The notes: generated by a model not told the origin, from the letters alone. 15,046 bases of DNA from CAIUMH01 sp037142475 (GCA_037142475.1 JBAXAR010000048.1:1-15046), one strand, 5' to 3'. Positions 5,750 to 12,805 are shown, numbered from the stretch's first letter. Translations and numbers: made by a program.

Positions 5750-5755
5750 TAGGGT
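5750..5755 (+). promoter_or_regulatory. Candidate -10 box for doxX-like gene and flavoprotein operon
   Basis: TAGGGT starts 45 nt before ATG 5795. A start near 5762 would leave a leader of about 33 nt holding GGAGGA at 5784-5789. It suggests the inserted gene block can be transcribed separately from mec. Confidence 0.4.
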
Positions 5756-5794
5756 CATGATTCAAATGTTGCACGCTGAATCCGGAGGAAACTG

Positions 5795-6331
5795 ATGTCA
5801 CTCGCCATGGTTGATCAACACGAGACAGTTCTCAACCTGAGCCTCCTGATCCTCAGGGTCACGCTCGGGGGGATGATCGCCGCTCACGGTCTGAACAAGT
5901 TCTTTGGCGGCGGCAAGATCGCCGGCACGGCAGGGTGGTTCCATTCCATGGGCATGCGCCCTGGGAAGGCCAATGCCCTCGCTGCCGCGGTGACCGAGAT
6001 TGGCTGCGGAGCCTTTCTTATCGCTGGTTTCTTAACGCCGCTGGCCTGTGCCGGGCTCACGGCGCTGATGGTCGTGGCCATCATCACGGTGCACTGGAAG
6101 AACGGATTCTTCGTCTTCCACCCAGGCCAAGGCTACGAGTACTGCCTGGTCGTGGCGCTGGCCGCGATCTCCCTCGGAGGACTTGGGGCGGGAGGCTGGT
6201 CGCTGGACCATGCCTTGAAGACCTGGGACTTCAATCCCTGGGTTGGCGTGGCAGTGGCAGCAGGGGTCGGCATCGGCGGAGCGTTGCTCCAGCTGGCGTT
6301 GTTCTATCGACCTTCGAAGGCTTCGAGCTGA
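5795..6331 (+). CDS. DoxX-family integral membrane protein
   Basis: The 178-residue product has four membrane segments and the DoxX/SURF4-like signature near the first one: LSLLILRVTLGGMIAAHGLN followed by KFFGGGKIAGTAGWFHSMGM, where His-Gly and the Gly-rich loop are typical. Later segments include VTEIGCGAFLIAGFLTPLA and the pair around LVVALAAISLGGLGAGG. DoxX proteins are linked to quinone or thiosulfate redox chemistry and, in mycobacteria, to a membrane-associated oxidoreductase complex with superoxide dismutase and a thiosulfate sulfurtransferase; none of those partners is here. It has a strong Shine-Dalgarno GGAGGA 5 nt before ATG. It leads a same-strand block with two flavoprotein dehydrogenases, so electron transfer to the membrane is a reasonable but unproved idea. 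Confidence 0.8.
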   Translation: MSLAMVDQHETVLNLSLLILRVTLGGMIAAHGLNKFFGGGKIAGTAGWFHSMGMRPGKANALAAAVTEIGCGAFLIAGFLTPLACAGLTALMVVAIITVHWKNGFFVFHPGQGYEYCLVVALAAISLGGLGAGGWSLDHALKTWDFNPWVGVAVAAGVGIGGALLQLALFYRPSKASS

Positions 6332-6379
6332 TCCAGAGGCGACGTCCCCGGTGCCTGAAGACACCGGAGGGGAGGGGTA

Positions 6380-7828
6380 ATGATCGATGATTCGCTGATG
6401 CCAATCGAGGCCTCAGAGATCGAAGTCTTCGACCTCGAGACTGATGTCGTCGTGGTCGGTTTTGGCGCGGCGGGAACCTGTGCCGCCCACGCCGCCCGAG
6501 AGCAAGGTGCTGACGTCATCGCCCTCGAGCGCACTGCCGGGGCCGGCGGTGCCGCCGCCCTTGCCGAGGGAATCGTCTACCTCGGCGGAGGGACACCAGT
6601 CCAAAAGGCGTGCGGGTTCGAGGACTCGGTCGACAACATGACCCGGTATCTCATGGCGGCCTGTGGTCCCGAGCCAGACGAAGCCAAGGTGGTGGCCTAT
6701 GCAGAAGGCAGCCTCGGTCACTTCGACTGGCTGGTCGCTCGGGGCATTGACTACGACGCCCGGCTCTGCACCGAGACCCAGATGGCACCAAGGGGAACCG
6801 AGGCGCTGGTGTGGTCCGGTGGCGAAGACGCGTGGCCCTTTAATCAGATCGCCACCCCCGCTCCTCGTGGACATCTCGCGAAGACCAAGAATTCGACCGG
6901 GTGGCTGTTGATGAAGACCTTGGCCGAACAGGCGGTCGCCAGCGGGGTTGACGTCTCCTACGACACCCGAGTCGAGCGCCTGATCGTCGCCGACGGTCGG
7001 GTGGTTGGCGTGATGGCCCAGCGCTACGGCGAGGTTGTGACCATCAAGGCTCGACGGGGCGTGATCTTGACCGCCGGTGGCTTCATCTGGAATGACGACA
7101 TGATCCGACGCCACGCACCGACTCTGCTGAAGGGGACGTGGAAGGTGGGCACCGAGGCCGACGACGGCCGAGGGATCGAGATGGCCCAAGCGCTTGGTGC
7201 ACGGGTCAAGAACATGCATGCCGGAGAAGTGTCGCTTCCCATCATCCCGCCCCGCGATCTGATTCAAGGGATCATCGTTGACAGCCACGGGCAGCGATTC
7301 ATCAATGAGGACACCTACATGGGCCGGGTGGGTCAAGCGGCTCTTTATGAGCACGGCGGCGCATGTTTCCTTGTGGTTGATGAGGCGTGTTACCAGCCGA
7401 ACTGGATGGGCCTGACTGCCTCATGGGTCACCGAGACGGTTGAGGAACTTGAAGCGGAGATGGGCCTGGCGGCGGGATCGCTTGAGTCGACAATCGCCCT
7501 CTACAACCGGCACGCTGAGCGAGGCGAGGACCCGCTGTTCCATAAGGATGCATCACTGGTTCGGCCGCTCGTGCCGCCCCTGGGTGCCTTCGACCTACGG
7601 GTCGGAGCGGCCCCTTACGCCCCATTCACCCTCGGAGGGCTCGACACGACGGTCGCCGGCGAGGTACTGAACCTTGGAGGCGAGGCCATCCCTGGCCTCT
7701 ATGCCGCAGGGCGCACGACCTCGGGTGTCTGCTCGTTTGGGTATGCCTCGGGTCTCTCGATTGGGGACTCGACGATGTTCGGTCGCTTTGCTGGCTTCGC
7801 CGCGGCCCGAGCCGCCACCGTCTCCTGA
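6380..7828 (+). CDS. FAD_binding_2 flavoprotein dehydrogenase (fumarate reductase/KstD superfamily), copy 1
   Basis: This 482-residue protein is a soluble flavoprotein of the fumarate reductase/3-ketosteroid 1-dehydrogenase superfamily. The N-terminal Rossmann motif is TDVVVVGFGAAG (G27-x-G29-xx-G32), with E50 at the end of the second strand for the FAD ribose. The middle holds VILTAGGF and GTEADDGRGIEMA, then the substrate-domain GQRFINEDTYMGRVGQ. The C-terminal FAD segment is IPGLYAAGRTTSGVCSFGYA plus GLSIGDSTMFGRFAG. No Tat signal or transmembrane helix is present, so it is probably cytosolic. GGAGG at 6371-6375 serves the ATG. A tandem paralog follows after 23 nt. Whether it acts on a steroid, an enoate or another compound cannot be told: I could not align the KstD catalytic tyrosines by eye. 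Confidence 0.88.
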   Translation: MIDDSLMPIEASEIEVFDLETDVVVVGFGAAGTCAAHAAREQGADVIALERTAGAGGAAALAEGIVYLGGGTPVQKACGFEDSVDNMTRYLMAACGPEPDEAKVVAYAEGSLGHFDWLVARGIDYDARLCTETQMAPRGTEALVWSGGEDAWPFNQIATPAPRGHLAKTKNSTGWLLMKTLAEQAVASGVDVSYDTRVERLIVADGRVVGVMAQRYGEVVTIKARRGVILTAGGFIWNDDMIRRHAPTLLKGTWKVGTEADDGRGIEMAQALGARVKNMHAGEVSLPIIPPRDLIQGIIVDSHGQRFINEDTYMGRVGQAALYEHGGACFLVVDEACYQPNWMGLTASWVTETVEELEAEMGLAAGSLESTIALYNRHAERGEDPLFHKDASLVRPLVPPLGAFDLRVGAAPYAPFTLGGLDTTVAGEVLNLGGEAIPGLYAAGRTTSGVCSFGYASGLSIGDSTMFGRFAGFAAARAATVS

Positions 7829-7851
7829 CGACCACGACGAAAGCAGCGACG

Positions 7852-9312
7852 ATGACAACGAGTGACACCTTCTTCGCTATCTCCGCCGCCGAAGCGGGGC
7901 CTCCCGACTCTCAGACCGACGTGCTGGTGGTGGGCTTCGGGGCAGCAGGAACGGCGGCAGCGATCGCCGCCTGCGACGCAGGGGCTGAGGTGATGGTCCT
8001 CGAGCGGATGGGTGGCCCCGGGGGAGCGGCGGCATTGGCTGGCGGCATTATCTATCTCGGTGGCGGAACAGCGGTCCAGCGAGCCTGTGGCTTCGAAGAC
8101 TCTCCCACCAACATGGCTGCGTTCCTTCGAGCCGCGTGTGGCCCTGAAGTTGATGAGGCCAAGATTGTGGCCTACACCGAGCACAGCGTGGAACATTTCG
8201 ACTGGCTGGTGGCTCAGGGCCTTGAGTTCGAGCACTCCTTCAGCCACGAGACCCAGATGGAGACCGTGGGCACTGAGGGCCTTGTCTACTCCGGTGGCGA
8301 GGACGCGTGGCCCTTTGTTGAGATCGCCACACCGGCGCCTCGGGGGCATTTGATCCGCACGCCCGGATCGACGGGCCGCCTCCTGATGACGACGCTGACC
8401 GATGCGGCAATCGCCAGGGGTCCTCAGGTGTCGTTCGACACCCGAGCCGAGCGCCTCATCGTGGAGGGGGGCCGGGTCATCGGTGTCGTGGCACGCCGAC
8501 ATGGCAGCTCGCTGGTGATCCATGCCCGAGGGGGAGTCATTCTCACGGCCGGTGGCTTCATCTGCAACGACGACATGGTGCGACGCAACGCTCCTGCGCT
8601 CCTCGGCGCCAGCTGGAAGGTGGGCACCGAGGCTGACGATGGCCGGGGGATCCAGATGGCCCAGGCCGCCGGTGCTCGTGTGAAGAACATGCACGCCGGA
8701 GAAGTTGCCCTCCCGATCATCCCGCCCCGCAAACTTATGGAAGGGATCATCATCAACAGCCGAGGCCAGCGGTTCATCAACGAGGACACCTACAACGGAC
8801 GCATGGGTCAAGCGGCACTCTTTGAGCAACAGGGCGCGTGCTACCTCGTGATCGATGAAGCGAGCTACGTCCCGAACTGGATGGGTCTGCGTGCCACGTG
8901 GGTCTCGGAGTCCGTCTCCGAATTGGAGGAGGAAATCGGTCTTCCTGCAGGGTCGCTGGAGGCCACCCTCGAGGTCTATAACCGGCACGCTGCTCTTGGC
9001 GATGATCCGGTTGCTCATAAGGACGCTTCCCTCGTTCATCCTCTTCTCGGGCCATTGGGGGTCTTCGACCTGCGTCCCACGGCCATTCCGTATGCCGCGT
9101 TCACACTTGGCGGTCTCGAGACCACCGTGGCTGGTGAGGTCCTGGACCTCGCCGGTGAACCGATTCCAGGGCTGCTCGCCGCCGGTCGTACAACGTCGGG
9201 GGTGTGTTCCTTCGGCTATTGCTCCGGGCTGTCGATCGGTGATTCGACCATGTTCGGACGCTTCGCCGGTGCTACCGCTGCGAGAGCAGCCACGGCCGCG
9301 GCGCCGAACTGA
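7852..9312 (+). CDS. FAD_binding_2 flavoprotein dehydrogenase, tandem copy 2
   Basis: This 486-residue paralog of the preceding gene keeps the same layout: dinucleotide motif VLVVGFGAAG (G28-x-G30-xx-G33), ribose-binding Glu in VMVLER, ILTAGGF, RFINEDTYNGRMGQAAL and the C-terminal AAGRTTSGVCSFGY. Over the last conserved 57-residue block the two copies agree at 51 positions, so they arose by duplication, with clear divergence elsewhere (for example the segment after the N-terminus and HETQMETVGTEGLV against TETQMAPRGTEALV). Retention of two intact copies suggests different substrates or a heteromeric enzyme. The start at ATG 7852 has only a weak purine-rich site (GAAAGCAG) upstream, so it may depend on coupling to copy 1. 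A GC-rich hairpin follows the stop. Confidence 0.88.
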   Translation: MTTSDTFFAISAAEAGPPDSQTDVLVVGFGAAGTAAAIAACDAGAEVMVLERMGGPGGAAALAGGIIYLGGGTAVQRACGFEDSPTNMAAFLRAACGPEVDEAKIVAYTEHSVEHFDWLVAQGLEFEHSFSHETQMETVGTEGLVYSGGEDAWPFVEIATPAPRGHLIRTPGSTGRLLMTTLTDAAIARGPQVSFDTRAERLIVEGGRVIGVVARRHGSSLVIHARGGVILTAGGFICNDDMVRRNAPALLGASWKVGTEADDGRGIQMAQAAGARVKNMHAGEVALPIIPPRKLMEGIIINSRGQRFINEDTYNGRMGQAALFEQQGACYLVIDEASYVPNWMGLRATWVSESVSELEEEIGLPAGSLEATLEVYNRHAALGDDPVAHKDASLVHPLLGPLGVFDLRPTAIPYAAFTLGGLETTVAGEVLDLAGEPIPGLLAAGRTTSGVCSFGYCSGLSIGDSTMFGRFAGATAARAATAAAPN

Positions 9313-9336
9313 GCCTCATTGGAACCACCAGGCGCA

Positions 9337-9355
9337 CGGGAGGCAGTGCCGCCCG
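9337..9355 (+). terminator. GC-rich hairpin after the flavoprotein block
   Basis: CGGG-a-GGC (9337-9344) pairs with GCC-g-CCCG (9348-9355) around a 3-nt loop, an 8-pair stem with one mismatch. It lies 24 nt after the stop of copy 2 and just before the cysO promoter region. There is no U-tract, so termination is inferred from position and stability. Confidence 0.4.
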
Positions 9356-9356
9356 G

Positions 9357-9384
9357 TAATATGTGACTAGTTCAGTCAAGAATA
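9357..9384 (+). promoter_or_regulatory. cysO promoter region with Rrf2/IscR-type palindrome
   Basis: GACT at 9365-9368 and AGTC at 9374-9377 form a perfect inverted repeat with a 5-bp spacer (AGTTC), flanked by ATA on the left and AAG then AATAT on the right. This core, GACT-N5-AGTC with AT-rich edges, is the layout of IscR type 1 sites, and Rrf2-family proteins (IscR, CymR) sense Fe-S clusters or cysteine status. A -10-like TAATAT at 9357-9362 abuts the palindrome, so binding would block transcription. The regulator is not in the window. The motif match is seen; the regulator identity is inference. Confidence 0.5.
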
Positions 9385-9422
9385 TCCGCCGACACCCGTC
9401 GGCCCCTTGAGGAGGCTCATCG

Positions 9423-9704
9423 ATGCCCGTCGCCGTTCGACTTCCCACCGTGCTGCGCCCCCACGTCGGTGGGCGCGCCGTCGTGGAGCTTTCTGGATCC
9501 ACGATTGGAGAGGTCCTCAACGAGTTGGTCGGGGCAAACCCGGGCCTTGCCGGTCAAGTGATCGCCGAAGACGGCGAGCTCAACAAGTTCGTCAATATTT
9601 ATGTCAACGACGATGACGTCCGCTACCTTCAGAAGCTGGACACGCCGGTGAAGGATGGCGACGAAGTCTCGATCCTTCCGGCGGTCGCTGGCGGGGCTGG
9701 CTGA
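9423..9704 (+). CDS. cysO: CysO-type sulfur carrier protein (ThiS/MoaD fold) with C-terminal extension
   Basis: CysO carries sulfur as a C-terminal thiocarboxylate that CysM joins to O-phosphoserine, after which Mec releases cysteine. The 93-residue product has the beta-grasp pattern of the family: VAVRLPTVLRPHVGG at the start, then FVNIYVNDDDVRY and the terminal DEVSILPAVAGG. The diglycine is at residues 90-91, but Ala92 and Gly93 follow before the stop, whereas mycobacterial CysO ends at the diglycine. The extra two residues would have to be removed before activation. GGAGG at 9411-9415 lies 7 nt before ATG. cysM begins 8 nt after the stop. The length is normal for the family. Confidence 0.92.
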   Translation: MPVAVRLPTVLRPHVGGRAVVELSGSTIGEVLNELVGANPGLAGQVIAEDGELNKFVNIYVNDDDVRYLQKLDTPVKDGDEVSILPAVAGGAG

Positions 9705-9712
9705 GGGATCCT

Positions 9713-10678
9713 GTGGCTCGCGTCCAATCGGTGCTGGAGCTCATCGGCAACACACCGATGGTCGACGTCTCGGCACTGAGCCCCAATCCGAACGTCAAGA
9801 TCTACACGAAGCTCGAGGGGCGCAACCCTGCGGGGTCCGTCAAGGATCGTGTGGCGCTCAGCCTTGTGGAGCAGGCCGAAGCTGACGGGATTCTGACTCC
9901 AGGGAAGCCTGGCCAGATCCTGATTGAGCCCTCCTCGGGCAATACCGGGATCGCCCTCGCCATGGTCTGTCGACTCAAGGGGTATCACCTCAAGGTCGTG
10001 CTCCCGACCAATGTCTCGATCGAGCGTCGCCAGCTTCTGGAGGTCTTCGGGGCCGAGATCATCGAGTCACCAGGCTCAGAGGGCTCGAACGGTGCGGTGC
10101 GCATGGCCCGCCAGCTCGCCAGTGAGCACCCGGAGTGGACCTTCCTCTATCAGTACGCCAATCCCGCCAACCCGAAGGCCCACTACGAGCACACGGGTCC
10201 GGAGATTTTCCGTGATTGCCCAGAGATCACCCACTTCGTAGCTGGTCTCGGGACGTCGGGAACCCTGCTGGGCGTCGGTCGCTACCTCAAGGAGCAGGAC
10301 CCGGCGATTCAGGTGTGGGCCATTGAGCCTCCGACTGGTGAGATGGTTGATGGGCTACGAAATCTTGATGACGGCTACATCCCGCCGATCTTCGCCGAAC
10401 TTGGTGGGGCCGAGATCCTCGATCGAAAGACGGTCGTGCGGCCTAAGGAGTCCATCGAGTGGACCCGCAAGATGACCGATCTCGGCCTCTTCGTCGGCAT
10501 CTCATCGGGGGCGATCATGGCGGGTGCGGTTCGTTGTGCGAGTCAGATTCCCGAGGGCGAGACGGCCACGATCGTGACCATCGCCTGCGACGATGGATGG
10601 AAGTACCTCTCGACGGGAGCGTGGACGGACGACATCGACACGGTCGTCGAGCGCGCCAAGAAGGTGATCTACTTCTAG
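9713..10678 (+). CDS. cysM: Cysteine synthase CysM (O-phosphoserine sulfhydrylase, CysO-dependent)
   Basis: This PLP enzyme transfers sulfur from thiocarboxylated CysO to O-phosphoserine. The 321-residue product shows the PLP lysine K44 in NPAGSVKDR, the SSGNTG loop (residues 74-79) that holds the substrate carboxylate, and GTSGT (180-184) for the PLP phosphate. R216 in GLRNLDDGY matches the Arg220 that reads the phosphate of O-phosphoserine in M. tuberculosis CysM, and the C-terminal DDGWKYLSTGA is typical of the CysM branch rather than CysK. I use the GTG at 9713 because the product then begins just before VLELIGNTP, and GAGGGAT around the cysO stop provides a ribosome site. It follows cysO by 8 nt and is surely co-transcribed with it. 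Confidence 0.93.
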   Translation: MARVQSVLELIGNTPMVDVSALSPNPNVKIYTKLEGRNPAGSVKDRVALSLVEQAEADGILTPGKPGQILIEPSSGNTGIALAMVCRLKGYHLKVVLPTNVSIERRQLLEVFGAEIIESPGSEGSNGAVRMARQLASEHPEWTFLYQYANPANPKAHYEHTGPEIFRDCPEITHFVAGLGTSGTLLGVGRYLKEQDPAIQVWAIEPPTGEMVDGLRNLDDGYIPPIFAELGGAEILDRKTVVRPKESIEWTRKMTDLGLFVGISSGAIMAGAVRCASQIPEGETATIVTIACDDGWKYLSTGAWTDDIDTVVERAKKVIYF

Positions 10679-10690
10679 TCTCAGGGCGCT

Positions 10691-10711
10691 GTCGGCAACT
10701 CGATGACCGAC
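10691..10711 (+). repeat. Weak hairpin between cysM and rph
   Basis: GTCGG (10691-10695) and CCGAC (10707-10711) can pair around an 11-nt loop. No U-tract follows, so read-through into rph is likely. The remainder of this 67-nt gap holds only the rph ribosome binding site. Confidence 0.2.
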
Positions 10712-10745
10712 AACGATGCGACCCCACGATGCAAGGAGTGCCACC

Positions 10746-11507
10746 ATGAGCAACATCGACCCCCGAGTGCTGCGAAGCGACGGACGGACCCTCGACGAGC
10801 TTCGACCGATGAGCTTTGAGCGGGACTTCACCGTCTTTGCCCCTGGCTCGGTGCTCGTCTCGATGGGGCGAACCCGAGTGCTGTGCACCGCCTCGGTTGA
10901 GGATCGGATCCCACCGTGGCTACGGGGCTCGGGCAAAGGCTGGGTCACCGCCGAGTACTCGATGCTCCCTGGCTCCACGCCAGAGCGAGCTTCTCGTGAG
11001 GCAGCCAAGGGAAAGCAGTCGGGACGAACGCAGGAGATTCAGCGGTTGATCGCTCGGAGCCTCCGGACTGTCACTGACCTTGTGGCGGTCGGTGAGCGCC
11101 AGATCACCGTCGACTGCGACGTGATCCAAGCCGATGGCGGAACGCGGACCGCTTCGATCTGTGGCGCCTATGTTGCCCTTCACGATGCCTGCAGTCGTCT
11201 CATCGCCGAGGGCGATATGACGCAGCATCCCCTGACCGACGCCGTGGCGGCGATCTCTGTGGGGATCATTGACGGAGTTCCCATGCTGGACCTTCCCTAT
11301 GTCGAGGACGCCAGGGCTGAGGTCGACATGAACGTGGTGATGACCGGGTCTGGGCGGTTCATCGAGGTGCAGGGCACCGCGGAGCAGGTGGCATTCAGCC
11401 GATCTGAGCTCGACTCACTCCTCGATCTCGCTGAGGGAGGGATCCAGCAGATCCTCGCTGCTCAGGCCGAGGTGCTCTCGACGCATCCTTCGCCGCGACC
11501 TCGATGA
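10746..11507 (+). CDS. rph: Ribonuclease PH
   Basis: RNase PH trims the 3' ends of tRNA precursors by phosphorolysis. The 253-residue product has the full family pattern: RSDGRTLDELRP at the N-terminus, then GRTRVLCTASVEDRIPPWLR, GWVTAEYSMLPGSTPERASR, the phosphate-site stretch GRTQEIQRLIARSLR, and ITVDCDVIQADGGTRTASI in the core. The C-terminal part DLPYVEDARAEVDMNVVMT and EVQGTAEQVAFSR is also typical. AAGGAG at 10733-10738 sits 7 nt before ATG 10746, which sets the start; an in-frame ATG at 10716 lacks a site and adds atypical residues. The stop overlaps the next start by 4 nt (ATGA). The rph-rdgB pair is also conserved in mycobacteria (Rv1340-Rv1341). Confidence 0.96.
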   Translation: MSNIDPRVLRSDGRTLDELRPMSFERDFTVFAPGSVLVSMGRTRVLCTASVEDRIPPWLRGSGKGWVTAEYSMLPGSTPERASREAAKGKQSGRTQEIQRLIARSLRTVTDLVAVGERQITVDCDVIQADGGTRTASICGAYVALHDACSRLIAEGDMTQHPLTDAVAAISVGIIDGVPMLDLPYVEDARAEVDMNVVMTGSGRFIEVQGTAEQVAFSRSELDSLLDLAEGGIQQILAAQAEVLSTHPSPRPR

Positions 11508-12106
11508 CTCGACGTTGTGTGGTCGCCACCGCCAACCCCAACAAGGCGGCGGAGATCATCGAGATCTTGGCGACCCGAGGCGACGTGGAGCTCATCGAGC
11601 GACCCAATGACGTCGGCGATATCGACGAAACCGGTGACACCCTCTTCGAAAATGCTCGCCTCAAGGCGACGGCGTTGTGTGAAGCAACTGGCGAACTCGC
11701 GATCGCCGATGACACCGGCCTCGTGGTCGACGCCCTCGGTGGAGCCCCCGGGGTGTACTCGGCGCGCTATGCGGGCGTGAGCGCTACCTCTGAGCAGAAC
11801 ATGGCGAAGCTCCTCGACGAACTCTCCGGTCTCGAGGACCGGCGCGCTCATTTCGCCACCGTTGCCTACGGCGCCACGGCGGACGGCCTCGAGGTCTTCG
11901 CCACGGGAGAGGTCGCCGGCGTCATCATTGAGGCTCCGCGGGGGACCGGGGGTTTCGGCTACGACCCGATCTTCGTCCCTGATGAGGGTGATGGCCGCAC
12001 CTTTGCCGAGATGGATGCAGCCGAAAAGCACGCCATCAGCCACCGAGGCCGAGCATTCCGGGCCTTGGCGGATCGGCTGGCCGACGTGGGAATCCTCGAC
12101 GGGTGA
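11504..12106 (+). CDS. rdgB: RdgB/HAM1-family non-canonical purine NTP pyrophosphatase
   Basis: This enzyme hydrolyses dITP, ITP and XTP to monophosphates and keeps deaminated purines out of DNA and RNA. The 200-residue product shows the N-terminal TANPNKAAEI nucleotide loop, ETGDTLFENARLKA with the metal-binding Glu, ADDTGLVVDALGGAPGVYSA with the acidic DD pair, GTGGFGYDPIFVP for base recognition, and the C-terminal KHAISHRGRA. All the key positions I can check are intact and the length is normal. Translation is coupled to rph by the ATGA overlap. The following 126 nt to the next gene contains a possible -10 (TACGGT at 12142-12147) and repeated GGATCG-type words but no obvious terminator. 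Confidence 0.96.
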   Translation: MTRRCVVATANPNKAAEIIEILATRGDVELIERPNDVGDIDETGDTLFENARLKATALCEATGELAIADDTGLVVDALGGAPGVYSARYAGVSATSEQNMAKLLDELSGLEDRRAHFATVAYGATADGLEVFATGEVAGVIIEAPRGTGGFGYDPIFVPDEGDGRTFAEMDAAEKHAISHRGRAFRALADRLADVGILDG

Positions 12107-12218
12107 GATCCCATGAATCGCCCGGAGGCATGTTCATTGGCTACGGTCTCGAACGGCAGTTCTGAGCGATCGTGAGGATCGACGAAGGATCGGCCGATGC
12201 AGTTCGAATCAGCAGCGC

Positions 12219-12224
12219 AGGAGG
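12219..12224 (+). promoter_or_regulatory. Shine-Dalgarno site choosing the ATG at 12233
   Basis: AGGAGG lies 8 nt before ATG 12233. A competing in-frame ATG at 12197 has only GAAGGAT upstream and would place this purine run inside the gene. Confidence 0.6.
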
Positions 12225-12232
12225 CGACGTCA

Positions 12233-12730
12233 ATGGGTGATGACACCACACTTCAGGATCTGATCGGGACGACCACGCAGGTCTCAACCGTCGTGGTCGA
12301 GCGAGGGCCGGTGTCGTTCTTCGCCGAGTGCGTCTTCGACGACGACCCGGCGACCAAGGATGCCGCCGCTGCAGTCGACGCCGGATTCGATTCGATCGTC
12401 GCCACGCCCACCTTCCCCATCGCCATGGAGGCCTGGGGCCGGTTCCCTGAGTTGCAGAACCCTGAGCAGCAGGGTCCCGGAATGATGGCCGCCCTGGCGC
12501 CTCTCATGGCGAAGGGTGGCCTCATCCTCCACGGCGAGCAGTCATTCTCCTATCACCGACCCGTGATGGTGGGCGACGTGCTTCGGGGTGTCGGAACGAT
12601 CGTCGACGCCTACGCCAAGGAGTCAAAGGGCAAGACCATGACCTTCGTGGTGACCGAGACGGTCTGGAGCGACGCGTCCACCGGCGACCCGGTGGTCACC
12701 TCCCGATTCAACATCATTCATCGGATCTAA
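12233..12730 (+). CDS. MaoC-like N-terminal hot-dog dehydratase subunit
   Basis: The 165-residue product resembles the MaoC N-terminal/FAS1-like dehydratase family (HadA-type subunits). After DLIGTTTQVSTVVVERG come the hot-dog helix FFAECVFDDDP and the signature VATPTFPIAMEAWG, followed by LILHGEQSFSYHRPVMVGD and a last strand TSRFNIIH. Members of this N-type usually pair with a C-type MaoC subunit that carries the catalytic Asp-His hydratase motif; I see no such motif here and no partner in the window. The likely reaction is hydration or dehydration of an enoyl/3-hydroxyacyl thioester. The start could be 12197 (adds 12 residues) but the stronger ribosome site favours 12233. The acyl-CoA dehydrogenase downstream fits an acyl-CoA degradation setting. 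Confidence 0.75.
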   Translation: MGDDTTLQDLIGTTTQVSTVVVERGPVSFFAECVFDDDPATKDAAAAVDAGFDSIVATPTFPIAMEAWGRFPELQNPEQQGPGMMAALAPLMAKGGLILHGEQSFSYHRPVMVGDVLRGVGTIVDAYAKESKGKTMTFVVTETVWSDASTGDPVVTSRFNIIHRI

Positions 12731-12753
12731 TCCGCTTCGCCGGGCCCAACGAT

Positions 12754-12780
12754 CTCGCTCGCACAGCAATCCTGCGCGAG
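12754..12780 (+). terminator. Candidate hairpin after the MaoC-like gene
   Basis: CTCGC (12754-12758) plus GCA (12761-12763) pair with TGC (12773-12775) plus GCGAG (12776-12780), eight pairs with a 2-nt bulge and a 9-nt loop. No U-tract follows. It separates the MaoC-like gene from the operator of the next gene. Confidence 0.3.
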
Positions 12781-12791
12781 ACTTCACCAAC

Positions 12792-12805
12792 TAGAACACG
12801 TTCTC
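12792..12805 (+). promoter_or_regulatory. KstR-like operator palindrome
   Basis: TAGAACACGTTCTC matches the KstR (TetR family) consensus TnnAACnnGTTnnA at every fixed position except the last (C for A). The core AGAAC-AC-GTTCT is a perfect inverted repeat. It ends 16 nt before the ATG of the acyl-CoA dehydrogenase, overlapping the likely promoter, so repression is expected. Related TetR regulators of fatty-acid genes recognise similar palindromes, so the regulator may not be KstR itself. Confidence 0.55.

Noticed and set aside
7699..9039. 446-codon minus-strand open frame opposite the second flavoprotein
   Set aside because: It is the antisense shadow of a clear flavoprotein gene; the paralogous gene has a similar antisense frame (6413-7354). 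Translation lacks recognisable motifs and is rich in Arg, His and Gly.
9519..9526. AACGAGTT half-palindrome resembling the KstR core
   Set aside because: It lies inside cysO coding sequence and lacks the flanking T and A at the required spacing.
10716..10745. Upstream ATG for rph
   Set aside because: The AAGGAG site lies inside this extension and serves ATG 10746.
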